A stretch of DNA of 39,617 nucleotides from contig CAMBZX010000007.1 in NCBI GenBank assembly GCA_945872185.1, positions 1 to 39,617 on the forward strand, given 5' to 3'. This DNA is from Synechococcus sp. UW140 (GTDB taxonomy: Bacteria; Cyanobacteriota; Cyanobacteriia; PCC-6307; Cyanobiaceae). The position numbers and the translations under genes were made by a program. Positions 26,365-34,649 of this stretch are shown here, one piece after another (within the stretch, counting starts at the first letter, position 1; each line of letters starts with the position of its first letter). Below the pieces are notes generated by a model. That model was given only the letters and a program-made list of their open reading frames with translations, was not told the origin of the DNA and did no database searches.

Positions 26365-27198
26365 TCAGGCGCTGGCTCCCCCCAGCGGCCCTGTCAGCAT
26401 CGCCAGCGGTGAGTCCGCGGGAGCGACCTCCAGGGCCTGGCGCTGGGCTTGCTGGAGGCTGTGGATGCCGCCATCGGCCAGGTCCAGCAGGGTGTTCAAC
26501 TGGCTGCGGCTGAACGGAGCGCCTTCGGCGGTGCCCTGGATTTCCAGCAGCCGCAGTTGATCGTCCAGCACCACATTCAAGTCCACCTCGGCCCGGCTGT
26601 CTTCGCTGTAGTCGAGATCGAGCAGGGGGGCTCCCTCCACCAGCCCCACCGAGATCGCCGCCACCTGGTGCTTGAGCGGGGAGCTGGTCAGCAGCTGCTG
26701 GCGCTGCAGCCGTGCGACCGCCGCCGCCACGGCCACCCAGGCACCGGTGATCGAGGCCGTCCGGGTGCCGGCATCGGCCTGCAGTACGTCGCAATCCACC
26801 AGCAGGGTGCGTTCTCCCAGGGCCTTGAGGTCGAGGGCGGCCCGCAGGCTGCGGCCGATCAGCCGCTGGATTTCCTGGGTGCGGCCGGAGAGCTTCATCA
26901 GTTCCCTCGATTGGCGGCTGGGGGTGGAGGCCGGCAGCAGGCGGTATTCGGCACTGAGCCAGCCGCTGCCGCTGCCCCGTCGCCAGCGGGGCACCTCCTC
27001 CTGCAGGCAGACGCTGCAGAGCACCCGGGTCTCTCCGGTCGCGATCAGCACCGAACTGAGGGCGAAGCCAAGGGGATCCCATAGGAATTGGACGGGGCGT
27101 TGCTGCGTGGCCGTACGGCCATCGCGCCGCAGGCTGGGATCGGGGCTGGGGGTCACGGCTGCAGGGCAGAGGCGGGCAATAGGGGCGGCCGGCGGCAC
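26365..27198 (-). CDS. rph: Ribonuclease PH
   Basis: RNase PH is a phosphate-dependent exoribonuclease trimming tRNA 3' ends. The 277-residue protein shows [54 protein letters not shown], the [20 protein letters not shown] core motif, [20 protein letters not shown] and [20 protein letters not shown]. The first 20 residues are a Pro/Ala-rich extension, so the GTG at 27156, just before the RRDGR motif, is an alternative start. ntcA lies 91 bases downstream on the same strand with its own promoter. The CobO-like gene is divergent, 146 bases away. Confidence 0.95.
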   Translation of the reverse strand: MPPAAPIARLCPAAVTPSPDPSLRRDGRTATQQRPVQFLWDPLGFALSSVLIATGETRVLCSVCLQEEVPRWRRGSGSGWLSAEYRLLPASTPSRQSRELMKLSGRTQEIQRLIGRSLRAALDLKALGERTLLVDCDVLQADAGTRTASITGAWVAVAAAVARLQRQQLLTSSPLKHQVAAISVGLVEGAPLLDLDYSEDSRAEVDLNVVLDDQLRLLEIQGTAEGAPFSRSQLNTLLDLADGGIHSLQQAQRQALEVAPADSPLAMLTGPLGGASA

Positions 27199-27344
27199 GC
27201 CACCAGGAGGCTAGGCCCCGGCAGTGGTACGTCTGTTTGCACCAGGGGTGGTGTGCGCGGCTTGTCGATGCCGCTACATTCGCCATCGGGAGCCTCGGCA
27301 GGCCCGCCCCGCCATTTCGCCCCAGGCCTGTGAACAGGATCGCC

Positions 27345-28055
27345 ATGACCACCAGCCTCGCCAGCCATCGCCAGAGCCCAAGGCCTGCCGGCGGCGGTCG
27401 GTTGGAGTCCCCCAGCCATGGAGCGCCGGCCCACCCGGCGCCGATGCCGGCGCCCGGGCCCGCCCTGCGCCTGGTGCCCCAGCCCGAAGGGTTGCTGCAG
27501 ATCCACACGGCGCCCTTCCGGGGCAGTTTTGCGGCGGTGTTCAGCCAGGCCCTGCGCACGGCCGGCCTGGGCAGCCGGGTGCTGGTGACGCAGTTCCTCA
27601 AGGGCGGTGTGGATCAGGGGGTGGCCGGCAGCCTGTGGCTGTGCGGCCGGCTGGAGTGGCTGCGGCCCGCCACCCTGCAGTGCATCGAGACCCCTCTGGT
27701 TCCCGCGCCGGTTCAGCTCGCAGCCGCTGGGAGTGGGAGTGCCGCCGCGCCCCATGCCGCTGAGGCGGTCGACGCTGGGCTGGCGGCCTCAGCCCAGACC
27801 CAGACCCAGACCCGGGAGGCGGTGGCCGAGGTCTGGGCCTATAGCCGCACCTGTCTGCTGGAGGGTTCGGTGGATCTGATGGTGCTCGACGAACTGGGTC
27901 TGGCGATTGAACTGGGCTATCTGGCGGCGGATGAGGTCACCGCCACCCTGGAGCAAAGGCCCGCCCAGCTGGATGTCATCCTGACGGGTCCTTCCATGCC
28001 GGCGGCGCTGATGGCGATGGCCGATCAGGTCACCCAGCTGCGTCGCGCTCCTTAG
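27345..28055 (+). CDS. CobO/BtuR-like ATPase-fold protein without Walker A motif
   Basis: The 236-residue protein aligns by eye with corrinoid adenosyltransferases of the CobO/BtuR family: SQALRTAGLGSRVLVTQFLKGG corresponds to their conserved early block, VDLMVLDELGLAIELGYL to Walker B, and QLDVILTGPSMPAALMAMAD to the late block. The ATP-binding loop, normally GxGKGK[ST], is replaced by HTAPFRGSFAAVF, with no Lys or Thr/Ser pair. A low-complexity Ala/Gln/Thr stretch at 119-158 replaces the middle. Cobalamin adenosylation is therefore doubtful; it may be a derived P-loop-family protein. I use the ATG at 27345; the GTG at 27330 is also possible. dcd follows after 32 bases. Confidence 0.72.
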   Translation: MTTSLASHRQSPRPAGGGRLESPSHGAPAHPAPMPAPGPALRLVPQPEGLLQIHTAPFRGSFAAVFSQALRTAGLGSRVLVTQFLKGGVDQGVAGSLWLCGRLEWLRPATLQCIETPLVPAPVQLAAAGSGSAAAPHAAEAVDAGLAASAQTQTQTREAVAEVWAYSRTCLLEGSVDLMVLDELGLAIELGYLAADEVTATLEQRPAQLDVILTGPSMPAALMAMADQVTQLRRAP

Positions 28056-28087
28056 GCGATGGCGCCGGCCGCTTTTTCTCCAAGCCG

Positions 28088-28681
28088 ATGCTCAAGAACG
28101 ACCGCTGGATCAACGAGCAGGCCGCCACCGGCATGCTCGAGCCCTTCCAGTCCACCCTGGTGCGCCATCTCGATCCTGAGGCCCGCAGCGGGCCGGTGCT
28201 GAGTTTTGGCTGTTCCTCTTATGGCTACGACCTGCGGCTTTCGAACAAGGAATTTCTGATTTTCCGCCATGTGCCTGGCACGGTGATGAATCCGAAGCGG
28301 TTCAACCCGGCGAATCTGGAGCCGGCGTTGCTGCACAGCGATGGCGATGGCGAGTACTTCATCCTGCCGGCCCATTCCTATGGCCTTGGCGTTGCCTTGG
28401 AGCGCATGAAGGTGCCGGCCAATATCACCGTGATCTGCCTGGGCAAGAGCACCTATGCCCGACTGGGCATAATCGTCAACACCACCCCGGCCGAGGCCAG
28501 CTGGGAGGGGCATCTCACCTTGGAGTTCAGCAATTCTTCTGGCGCCGATTGCCGCATCTATGCCAATGAGGGCATCTGCCAGCTGTTGTTCTTTGAAGGG
28601 GATCCCTGTGAAACCACCTATCAGGATCGGGCCGGCAAATATCAGCATCAGCCCGAACGGGTGACCCTGGCGAAGATGTGA
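28088..28681 (+). CDS. dcd: dCTP deaminase
   Basis: Dcd converts dCTP to dUTP, the route to dUMP for thymidylate synthesis, so it is functionally linked to thyX at 33924. The 197-residue protein has the family blocks MLKNDRWINEQAATGMLEPF, SYGYDLRLSNKEFLIF, VICLGKSTYARLGIIVNTTP and the active-site region ASWEGHLTLEFSNSSG with the catalytic Glu, then EGICQLLFFEG. The length and start are standard. In related genomes I recall dcd close to thyX; here a LuxR gene and a cellulase gene lie between them. It is convergent with the LuxR gene. Confidence 0.96.
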   Translation: MLKNDRWINEQAATGMLEPFQSTLVRHLDPEARSGPVLSFGCSSYGYDLRLSNKEFLIFRHVPGTVMNPKRFNPANLEPALLHSDGDGEYFILPAHSYGLGVALERMKVPANITVICLGKSTYARLGIIVNTTPAEASWEGHLTLEFSNSSGADCRIYANEGICQLLFFEGDPCETTYQDRAGKYQHQPERVTLAKM

Positions 28682-28709
28682 TTTGACTACCGGCCACGCT
28701 ACTTGTTCC

Positions 28710-29462
28710 TCAGCGGACGCTGGTGAGGCCATAGCGCAGGCCGAGAATGAGGGCATGGAGCCGATTCTTGGCGCTCAGATTGCCGATCAGGCGCTTGGTG
28801 TAGGTCTTGGCTGTTTGCTCGCTGATTTGGAGTGCTTCGGAGATGTCGCGATTGCTCATGCCATCGGCCAGACAATGGAGAACGTCATAGTCCCTGTCTT
28901 TGAGGTCGTAAGTTGATGCTTTTTCGGAGATGTCGCGAATGCGCTGGCTGCGGTAGCGTCTGCCACCACTGGCGGCCAGAATCGAGGCTCCCAGAACTCC
29001 CCGGGCTTCGATGAGCTCCTGGTAACAGAAGATGCCATCGATTTCGTCGGCGGCAAAGGCGCGCTGATCAATCTGATGGCCTGTGCACATCAGTAGGGTC
29101 TTGGTGGTTGGGCTCACAGTTTTGATGCTTTGGCAGAGCTGGAAGCCATCGCCCTCCTCCAATACATCAGTGCAGATCAAGACACCAATCGGCTTGTTGC
29201 GGGCCGTTTCCAGGCAGCTGGCGGCATCGGTTCCCACGTAGCGGATAAGCTTGGGATTCCTGATCGCCAACATCAGGGGAAGCATCTGCTCTTCCCGGTT
29301 CATGGCGATGGCTAAAGAAGGCTCAATCCCGGTTCTGGCTATGGCCTCAAGGATGAACTTACGGCTTTGGATGAGTGCCGAGATTTTGTATGTTAAATCC
29401 ACTAGCGTGGCCCTCAGATCGCCAGATTCTAGCAACATTAAATGAAATGTGAACGAGCGCAT
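28710..29462 (-). CDS. LuxR-type transcriptional regulator with atypical receiver-like domain
   Basis: The 250-residue protein ends in a GerE/LuxR helix-turn-helix (about 187-242): YDLKDRDYDVLHCLADGMSN, ISEQTAKTYTKRLIGNLSA. The middle (about 70-165) looks like a response-regulator receiver: D99 in VLICTDVLEEGDGFQLCQSI is in the phosphoacceptor position and TKTLLMCTG resembles strand 4. The N-terminal acidic pair and the usual Lys of strand 5 are not recognisable, so phosphorylation is uncertain. Starts at 29462 or 29438 are possible. The gene is divergent from the GH9 cellulase, 156 bases apart, and is the obvious candidate regulator. Its codon and base use is less GC-rich than its core neighbours. 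Confidence 0.82.
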   Translation of the reverse strand: MRSFTFHLMLLESGDLRATLVDLTYKISALIQSRKFILEAIARTGIEPSLAIAMNREEQMLPLMLAIRNPKLIRYVGTDAASCLETARNKPIGVLICTDVLEEGDGFQLCQSIKTVSPTTKTLLMCTGHQIDQRAFAADEIDGIFCYQELIEARGVLGASILAASGGRRYRSQRIRDISEKASTYDLKDRDYDVLHCLADGMSNRDISEALQISEQTAKTYTKRLIGNLSAKNRLHALILGLRYGLTSVR

Positions 29463-29478
29463 GCCGAGTCCGCTGCCG

Positions 29479-29513
29479 GTTGCGCCTGGGATCGGTCAGA
29501 TCCGTTGCGCTGG
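29479..29513. promoter_or_regulatory. Candidate operator between LuxR gene and GH9 gene
   Basis: A perfect interrupted palindrome GGATC-GGTCA-GATCC (29489-29503) is flanked by the direct repeats GTTGCGCCTGG (29479-29489) and GTTGCGCTGG (29504-29513). The symmetry fits a dimeric regulator site close to the LuxR start. No strong -10/-35 boxes are visible for either gene, so the site call rests on symmetry only. Confidence 0.3.
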
Positions 29514-29618
29514 TTCGCCCTGTGGATGGAGTTGCTGAGAGGTGGGGTGAGTGTCCCCTTTGGGGGATCGCCAGCTGCCGGCCCGGGGTCTTGACTCAAG
29601 AGGTAGCTAAAGATTCTG

Positions 29619-32600
29619 ATGGCCACACAAATCAGCAGCACTGGGGATAAGTCCCTCAATCTGCTCCTTGATGGAACCCTCTGGGATGGCGGATTGACGG
29701 CTCAGTTGACGATCACGAATACGGGGGCGTCTGCGTTGGCAGATTGGAGCCTTTCCTTTGAAAGCGATGTGCTGATCAGCGGCACTCCCTGGGGAATGAG
29801 GTTTGCCGTCACCACCTTGCCTGATGGCCATTACTCCTACACGCTCACAGGATTGGACTGGGGTTCGGCCTTGGCGGTCGGTGGCTCGGTCACGGTCGGG
29901 TTCACGGCCAGCCGGCCGCCTGGCGCGGCCAGTGGCGCCCTGCAGGCTGCAGATCTGTTCGTGACCCAGCCGGTGCTGAGTGCTGTGTCATCCCCGATCC
30001 CGACGCCAGTACCCACGCCTAGCCCCACGCCCACGCCCACGCCCACGCCAACGCCAACGCCCACACCGTCACCGTCACCAACGGGCGAGGTGAACCCCAG
30101 TTCCTTTGCGGTGAAGGGCGGTGGCACGAATTATGCCGAGGCTCTGCAGAAGTCGTTTTTGTTTTATGAGGCCCAGCGTTCCGGCAATCTCGATGAGGCC
30201 AGCAATCGCATCGACTGGCGCGGGGATTCCGGCCTCCACGATGGTTTGGATGGTCTTTATTTTGGCAACAACACCAGTGCCAATCTTCAGGCAGGCCTGA
30301 AGCTTGATCTCACCGGTGGCTATCACGATGCCGGTGATTACGGAAAATTCGGCCTGCCTCTGGCTTCCAGCCTCACCAACCTCGCCTGGGGCGGTTTGCA
30401 ATTCGCTCAGGGCTATGCCGCCTCAGGCCAGGGCGATGAGCTGCTGGCTGCCGTGAAATGGGGCACCGACTACCTGCTCAAGTGCCATGTGCTGGATGCT
30501 TCCGGCAAGACCTCCTTTTTCGTTGCCCAGGTGGGTGATGCTGACGCCGACCACAAGCTCTGGCAACCGGCTGAAACCGAAACCATCCTCAGACCGGCGA
30601 TGGCGGTGACGGCCAGCAAGCCAGGCTCCGATGTGGCCGGTGGCAGTGCTGCGGCGATGGCTGCCGCTTCCATTCTGTTTCGCCGCCATGGTGAGGTGGC
30701 CTATGCCGATAAGCTGCTGAGCAGTGCCATCACGCTCTATCAGTTCGCCGATACCTATCGGGGTAAGTATTCGGATTCGATTCCAGTGGTGCAGGGATTC
30801 TATAATTCTTATAGTGGCTATTATGACGAGCTGGCCAATGGTGGCGTGTGGTTGGCCCAGGCCGTGAAGGCCCAGGGCGGCGATGGATCCGCCTATTTGA
30901 ATAAGGCGCTCAATCTTTATAATTCTAATGTTGGTGGCATCAGCAAGGGCTGGACGGGAAATTGGGATGACAGCTCCTATGCCACGGCTGTGTTGCTGGC
31001 CCAGCAGAGTGGCTCGGCGGCCATCAAGCAGCAGGTGGAGGGCTGGTTGAACAACTGGGTGACCGGTGGCAACGGCGTGCAGATCACGGCGGGCGGCCTG
31101 CGTTGGATCAGCCAATGGGGCTCCCTGCGCTATGCCGCCAATACGGCGTTCCTGGCCGATGTCTATGCCAGCAGTGTCAACGATCCGAACGGGGTCTATA
31201 CCGCGCTGGCACGGCAGACCGTGGATTATATCCTTGGCGCCAACCCCCGCAACTCAAGTTACCTGGTGGGCTATGGCAATAACTTCCCCCAGCAGCCCCA
31301 TAGCCGCGAGGCCTCGGGAGTGGGCTGGGATGGTTTCCGCAATGGCCTGCCCAATGTCCACATTAATTTCGGTGCCCTGGTGGGTGGTCCCACGCAGGCG
31401 AATGACACCTCCTATGTCGATCTGCGCAGTGATTACGTCTCCAATGAGGTGGCACTGGATTACAACGCTGGTCTCGCGGGTGCCTTTGCTCGCAGTGTCG
31501 AACTCAAGGGTGGCATCGCTCTGACGGATCAGGAGCTCAATGCCCTGCCCGGCGTCACCATTCAGACGCTGACCCCAGGTCCCACCTCAACCCCATCCCC
31601 TGCACCCGTGAACCAGGGGCGGGCCAGTTTCGTCATCACCGGTACGGCGGCCGTCGGCCAGACCCTCACGGCGCTTCAGAGCGCCAATGATCCGGAAGGC
31701 CATGGCAGTGGTGGCTTCAGCTACCAGTGGCAGGCCTCTGCGGATGCGGGCCAGAGCTGGGCCGCCATCGGTACGAATGCCGCTGCTCTGCTGGTGAGCC
31801 ACGCGGAGGAGGGCAAGGCGGTTCGGCTCAAGGTTAGCTATCTCGATGCTGCCCAATTCAGCGAGACAGCCTTCAGTTCGTCAGTGGCGGTGGCCTATGT
31901 CAATGATGGTCAGGCGCGCTTTGCTCTGAGCGGCAGCGGCGCTGTGGGGCTGGCGCTCACGGCCAGTGAGACCCAGGCTGATCCCGATGGCAATGGCCCC
32001 TTCGTCTACCAATGGCAGGCTCAGGCCAACAGCACCGGCCCCTGGCAGGCGATCAGCGGTGCCAGCGGTGCCAGTTTTGTGCCGGCTGCGGCCCAGCAGG
32101 GCCAGACGCTGCGGTTGCAGCTCAGTTATCAGGATCGCCAGGGATTCGGCGAAACTGTTTACAGCAGCAGCGTCGCCATCCCCGCGGCAGTGCCCCCCTC
32201 GCTTGATCAGCCGATCTTCGATCCCGGCGGCGCGATCAAGCCGGCGATACCCACCCCCAGTTCGCCCTTCCTGAAGGTGAGCGTCGCCGGCTCCGTCTGG
32301 TACCGCGGGCTCACGGCCCAGATCACGGTCACCAACACCGGACCCTCAGCCCTGGGCAGCTGGAGCCTCACGTTTGACACCACCCATGTGCTCAGTGGCA
32401 CTCCCTGGGGGGCAAGCCTCAGCCAGGTGAAGCTGCCTGGCGGCCTCTATCGCTCCACCTTGAGCGGCAAAGACTGGGGAGCGAGCCTCGCCGCCGGTGC
32501 CTCGGTGAGCGTCGGCTTCAATGCCAACCAGGGTTTGAGCCTGGGTGATAGCGGCATGCTCACGGGGCCCGCCTTGTGGGCCACCAGCGCCGCCCAGCTG

Positions 32601-33050
32601 GCCGCCAGCAGCGGCAACCCCGCTTATCAGAGCGGAGATGCCGCCGCGAATCTGCTCAAGGCCGGCCCTGGCGCTGATCTGCTCACGGGCTCGGCGGGCA
32701 ACGATGTGTTCCGGGTGACCAGCCTGGGCCAGTCGCTGCTGGGGGCCCTGGATCGCATCACCGACTTCAGCATCGGCAGCGACAGCCTCGATGGCCCGAC
32801 CGCCCTGGCTGCCGCCCAGGTGGCCAAGCTGGGTTCCGTGGCGGCCCTCAGCGAGCTGGGCGTGGCCAGCCTGTTGACGGCGATCACGTTCCAGGCCCAT
32901 CAGGCGGCCAGCTTCAGCTTCGGCTCCGGGCCGACAACCCGCACCTTTGTAGCCTTCAACGATGCCGTGGCCGGCTTCCAGCCCGCCAGCGATGGGGTGT
33001 TGGAGATCACGGGCTACAGCGGCGATCTGCGGGGGCTGGCGGTGATCTGA
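29619..33050 (+). CDS. Multimodular GH9 cellulase with CBM2, Ig-like and RTX/bluetail-like modules
   Basis: This 1143-residue protein is a putative secreted endoglucanase. An N-terminal CBM2-like module (about 12-100) has GLTAQLTITNTGASALADWS and SGTPWG. A Pro-Thr linker (128-155) leads to the GH9 catalytic domain (about 162-630). That domain has the nucleophile region GGYHDAGDYGKFGLPLA (D237, D240), PQQPHSREASG (H561) and RSDYVSNEVALDYNAGLAGA (catalytic E610). Two Ig-like repeats follow (about 667-758, 765-853), then a second CBM2-like module (about 884-972). The C-terminus (1015-1143) has GPGADLLTGSAGNDVF, an RTX-like nonapeptide, and DRITDFSIGSDSLDGP, matching the cyanobacterial bluetail type. 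There is no Sec signal, so type I secretion is likely (inference). Confidence 0.9.
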   Translation: MATQISSTGDKSLNLLLDGTLWDGGLTAQLTITNTGASALADWSLSFESDVLISGTPWGMRFAVTTLPDGHYSYTLTGLDWGSALAVGGSVTVGFTASRPPGAASGALQAADLFVTQPVLSAVSSPIPTPVPTPSPTPTPTPTPTPTPTPSPSPTGEVNPSSFAVKGGGTNYAEALQKSFLFYEAQRSGNLDEASNRIDWRGDSGLHDGLDGLYFGNNTSANLQAGLKLDLTGGYHDAGDYGKFGLPLASSLTNLAWGGLQFAQGYAASGQGDELLAAVKWGTDYLLKCHVLDASGKTSFFVAQVGDADADHKLWQPAETETILRPAMAVTASKPGSDVAGGSAAAMAAASILFRRHGEVAYADKLLSSAITLYQFADTYRGKYSDSIPVVQGFYNSYSGYYDELANGGVWLAQAVKAQGGDGSAYLNKALNLYNSNVGGISKGWTGNWDDSSYATAVLLAQQSGSAAIKQQVEGWLNNWVTGGNGVQITAGGLRWISQWGSLRYAANTAFLADVYASSVNDPNGVYTALARQTVDYILGANPRNSSYLVGYGNNFPQQPHSREASGVGWDGFRNGLPNVHINFGALVGGPTQANDTSYVDLRSDYVSNEVALDYNAGLAGAFARSVELKGGIALTDQELNALPGVTIQTLTPGPTSTPSPAPVNQGRASFVITGTAAVGQTLTALQSANDPEGHGSGGFSYQWQASADAGQSWAAIGTNAAALLVSHAEEGKAVRLKVSYLDAAQFSETAFSSSVAVAYVNDGQARFALSGSGAVGLALTASETQADPDGNGPFVYQWQAQANSTGPWQAISGASGASFVPAAAQQGQTLRLQLSYQDRQGFGETVYSSSVAIPAAVPPSLDQPIFDPGGAIKPAIPTPSSPFLKVSVAGSVWYRGLTAQITVTNTGPSALGSWSLTFDTTHVLSGTPWGASLSQVKLPGGLYRSTLSGKDWGASLAAGASVSVGFNANQGLSLGDSGMLTGPALWATSAAQLAASSGNPAYQSGDAAANLLKAGPGADLLTGSAGNDVFRVTSLGQSLLGALDRITDFSIGSDSLDGPTALAAAQVAKLGSVAALSELGVASLLTAITFQAHQAASFSFGSGPTTRTFVAFNDAVAGFQPASDGVLEITGYSGDLRGLAVI
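30000..30083 (+). repeat. Pro-Thr linker repeat in the GH9 gene
   Basis: A run of CCCACG and CCAACG hexamers encodes alternating Pro-Thr and Pro-Ser, residues 128-155, joining the first CBM2-like module to the catalytic domain. Such linkers are common in secreted cellulases. The repeat is likely to vary in length by slippage. Confidence 0.9.
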
Positions 33051-33186
33051 AGCGGCGCTGGGTTGGGTGGCGCCGGCCCCGGCGGACCACAGGCCAGGGC
33101 TCCAGGCTCAGAGCGGAACTCAGCTGAACGGCTGGCGGGCGATCAGAGCTGGGAATCAAAGCTGGCAACCCAGGCTGGCTACCCGC

Positions 33187-33927
33187 TCACGGTGGGCCCA
33201 GCCTGGCCTCTCCGCCGGCTTCAGCCTGGCCCGCCAGCACCGCCGCGGCGAAGGGATTGCGGGCGATCAGGGCCGTGAGGCCCAGCTGCTGGCGCCAGTC
33301 GGCCAGGGGCCGCTCCCAGCCCTGCTCCCAGCGCTGGGCCAGCAGCGGGGCGCTGGTGCTGGCCCCCAGCTCCAGTCCGTAGGCGATCGCCCGCCCGACA
33401 TCGACCCCGGTGGGCCCATGCGGATCGAGGTCGTCGTGGACGCGATGGATCAGATCGGCGGCGAGCAACAGGGCGCAGCCGGGCCAGCGCAGCTGCTCGG
33501 TGGTGAGGCCGTTCATGGCTGCCTCGCCGGCCAGGCTGGTGGGGCAGCCGGCGATCGCATGCCAGACGTCATGGCAGTGGCGGATGCGCAGCTGCAGGTA
33601 GGTGGTGTCGCCATCGGCTCCCGGCGGTAGCACCGGCGGTGGTAGGGGCTCCAGGCCCTGGTCCAGCAGCAGATGGCCATAGGCGTGGCCGAGGCTGTCG
33701 GCCGGCAGGGCCGCCAGGGCCGCCAGCTCGGGCCAGTTGCCCCAGTAGCGCTCCTGGATCAGGGTTGCGATCGCCGGGTCGGCCTTGAGCCGGGCACGGG
33801 CAGCTTCGGCGGCCGGCGTGGCGTAGCTGGCGGCCAGCAGATCGAGGGCGTGGGGCAGGTCGCCGGGATCGGCGCAGAGCACCGCCATATCGGCAGCCAG
33901 GCGCTCCAGCTGGGGGGCGGGCTTCAT
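33187..33927 (-). CDS. Coq4 family protein
   Basis: Coq4 proteins act in ubiquinone synthesis in eukaryotes and proteobacteria, where they have been linked to C1 decarboxylation/hydroxylation. The 246-residue product carries the family metal motif HDxxH-x11-E exactly: H119, D120, H123 and E135 within RIRHCHDVWHAIAGCPTSLA and GEAAM. Other Coq4-like parts are SLGHAYGHLLLDQGL and LIHRVHDDLDPHG. The organism should make plastoquinone, not ubiquinone, so the substrate is open. The ATG at 33927 overlaps the thyX stop (ATGA), which decides the start and implies coupled translation. The gene ends 136 bases from the GH9 stop, convergent with it. Confidence 0.85.
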   Translation of the reverse strand: MKPAPQLERLAADMAVLCADPGDLPHALDLLAASYATPAAEAARARLKADPAIATLIQERYWGNWPELAALAALPADSLGHAYGHLLLDQGLEPLPPPVLPPGADGDTTYLQLRIRHCHDVWHAIAGCPTSLAGEAAMNGLTTEQLRWPGCALLLAADLIHRVHDDLDPHGPTGVDVGRAIAYGLELGASTSAPLLAQRWEQGWERPLADWRQQLGLTALIARNPFAAAVLAGQAEAGGEARLGPP

Positions 33928-34649
33928 GGGGCCAGCCGGGCTCTGTGCAGGCGGCTTTTTTCGTACCACTCGGCGAACTCGGGGACCCAGGTCTGCAGAT
34001 GGGGCCACATCAGCTCACACAGCTCGCGGATTTCCTGCTGGGCATCGAGCTTGGCGCGCAGATCGAGGAAGTGCAGAAAGGCCCGCAGCGTGAAGCTCAC
34101 CACGAAGTGCTGGCGATAGTCGAAAGGCAGGATGCCGCGGGCGTGCTCCTCGGCGAAGCCGGCCGCCAGCAGGTCGCGGTAGCGGTTGGCGGCGGCGCGG
34201 CAGAGCTCCAGGTCGATCGCCCGTTGGTCGTCGCCGTAGTGATACTTCTTGCCCTGGCGATCGCTGTAGTCGCCCACCGGCCGCAGATAGAACACCTCCT
34301 CCAGCTCCAGTTCACCTTCGGCCGCCTTGCGGATGCGATCGCCGGTGTAGCGCATTGATTGCACATCGAAGCTCACCCCCACCCGGTGGGTGCGGGCCTG
34401 CTGCATCACTGAGTGGGGAAACCAGCCCACATTGAGCACGATCTGGGCGTGCTCCAGCGGACCGTAATGGCCGCGCTCACCGGATAGCAGGCGCTTGACG
34501 CAGATTGCGCCGGCCCGGCTTTCCTCGGGCCAATCGGCCTGATCGGCCACCACAAAGCCCTCGCTGTAGTCCTGGTGCATGCCCGCATAGACACATTGCT
34601 GGGGATTGGGCGTGGCGGCGATCAGGGCGACCCGGAAGCGGGGATCCAT
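33924..34649 (-). CDS. thyX: Flavin-dependent thymidylate synthase
   Basis: ThyX makes dTMP from dUMP using methylene-THF and FADH2/NADPH, replacing ThyA. The 241-residue protein has the ThyX signature RTHRVGVSFDVQSMRYTG (the RHRxxSxxxxSxR motif in its cyanobacterial form), GHYGPLEHAQIVLN, and a C-terminal LRAFLHFLDLRAKLDAQQEI. I use the ATG at 34649 (MDPRFRVALIA); the open frame extends 23 codons further but only with Pro/Asn-rich sequence. Its partner dcd, 5 kb away, supplies dUTP for dUMP. The downstream Coq4 gene is translationally coupled. The upstream region is repeat-rich and gene-free. Confidence 0.95.
   Translation of the reverse strand: MDPRFRVALIAATPNPQQCVYAGMHQDYSEGFVVADQADWPEESRAGAICVKRLLSGERGHYGPLEHAQIVLNVGWFPHSVMQQARTHRVGVSFDVQSMRYTGDRIRKAAEGELELEEVFYLRPVGDYSDRQGKKYHYGDDQRAIDLELCRAAANRYRDLLAAGFAEEHARGILPFDYRQHFVVSFTLRAFLHFLDLRAKLDAQQEIRELCELMWPHLQTWVPEFAEWYEKSRLHRARLAP

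Noticed and set aside
33054-33076. Hairpin CGGCGC/GCGCCG after the GH9 gene as a terminator
   Set aside because: It has an 11-base loop and no T tract; GC-rich sequence gives such stems easily.
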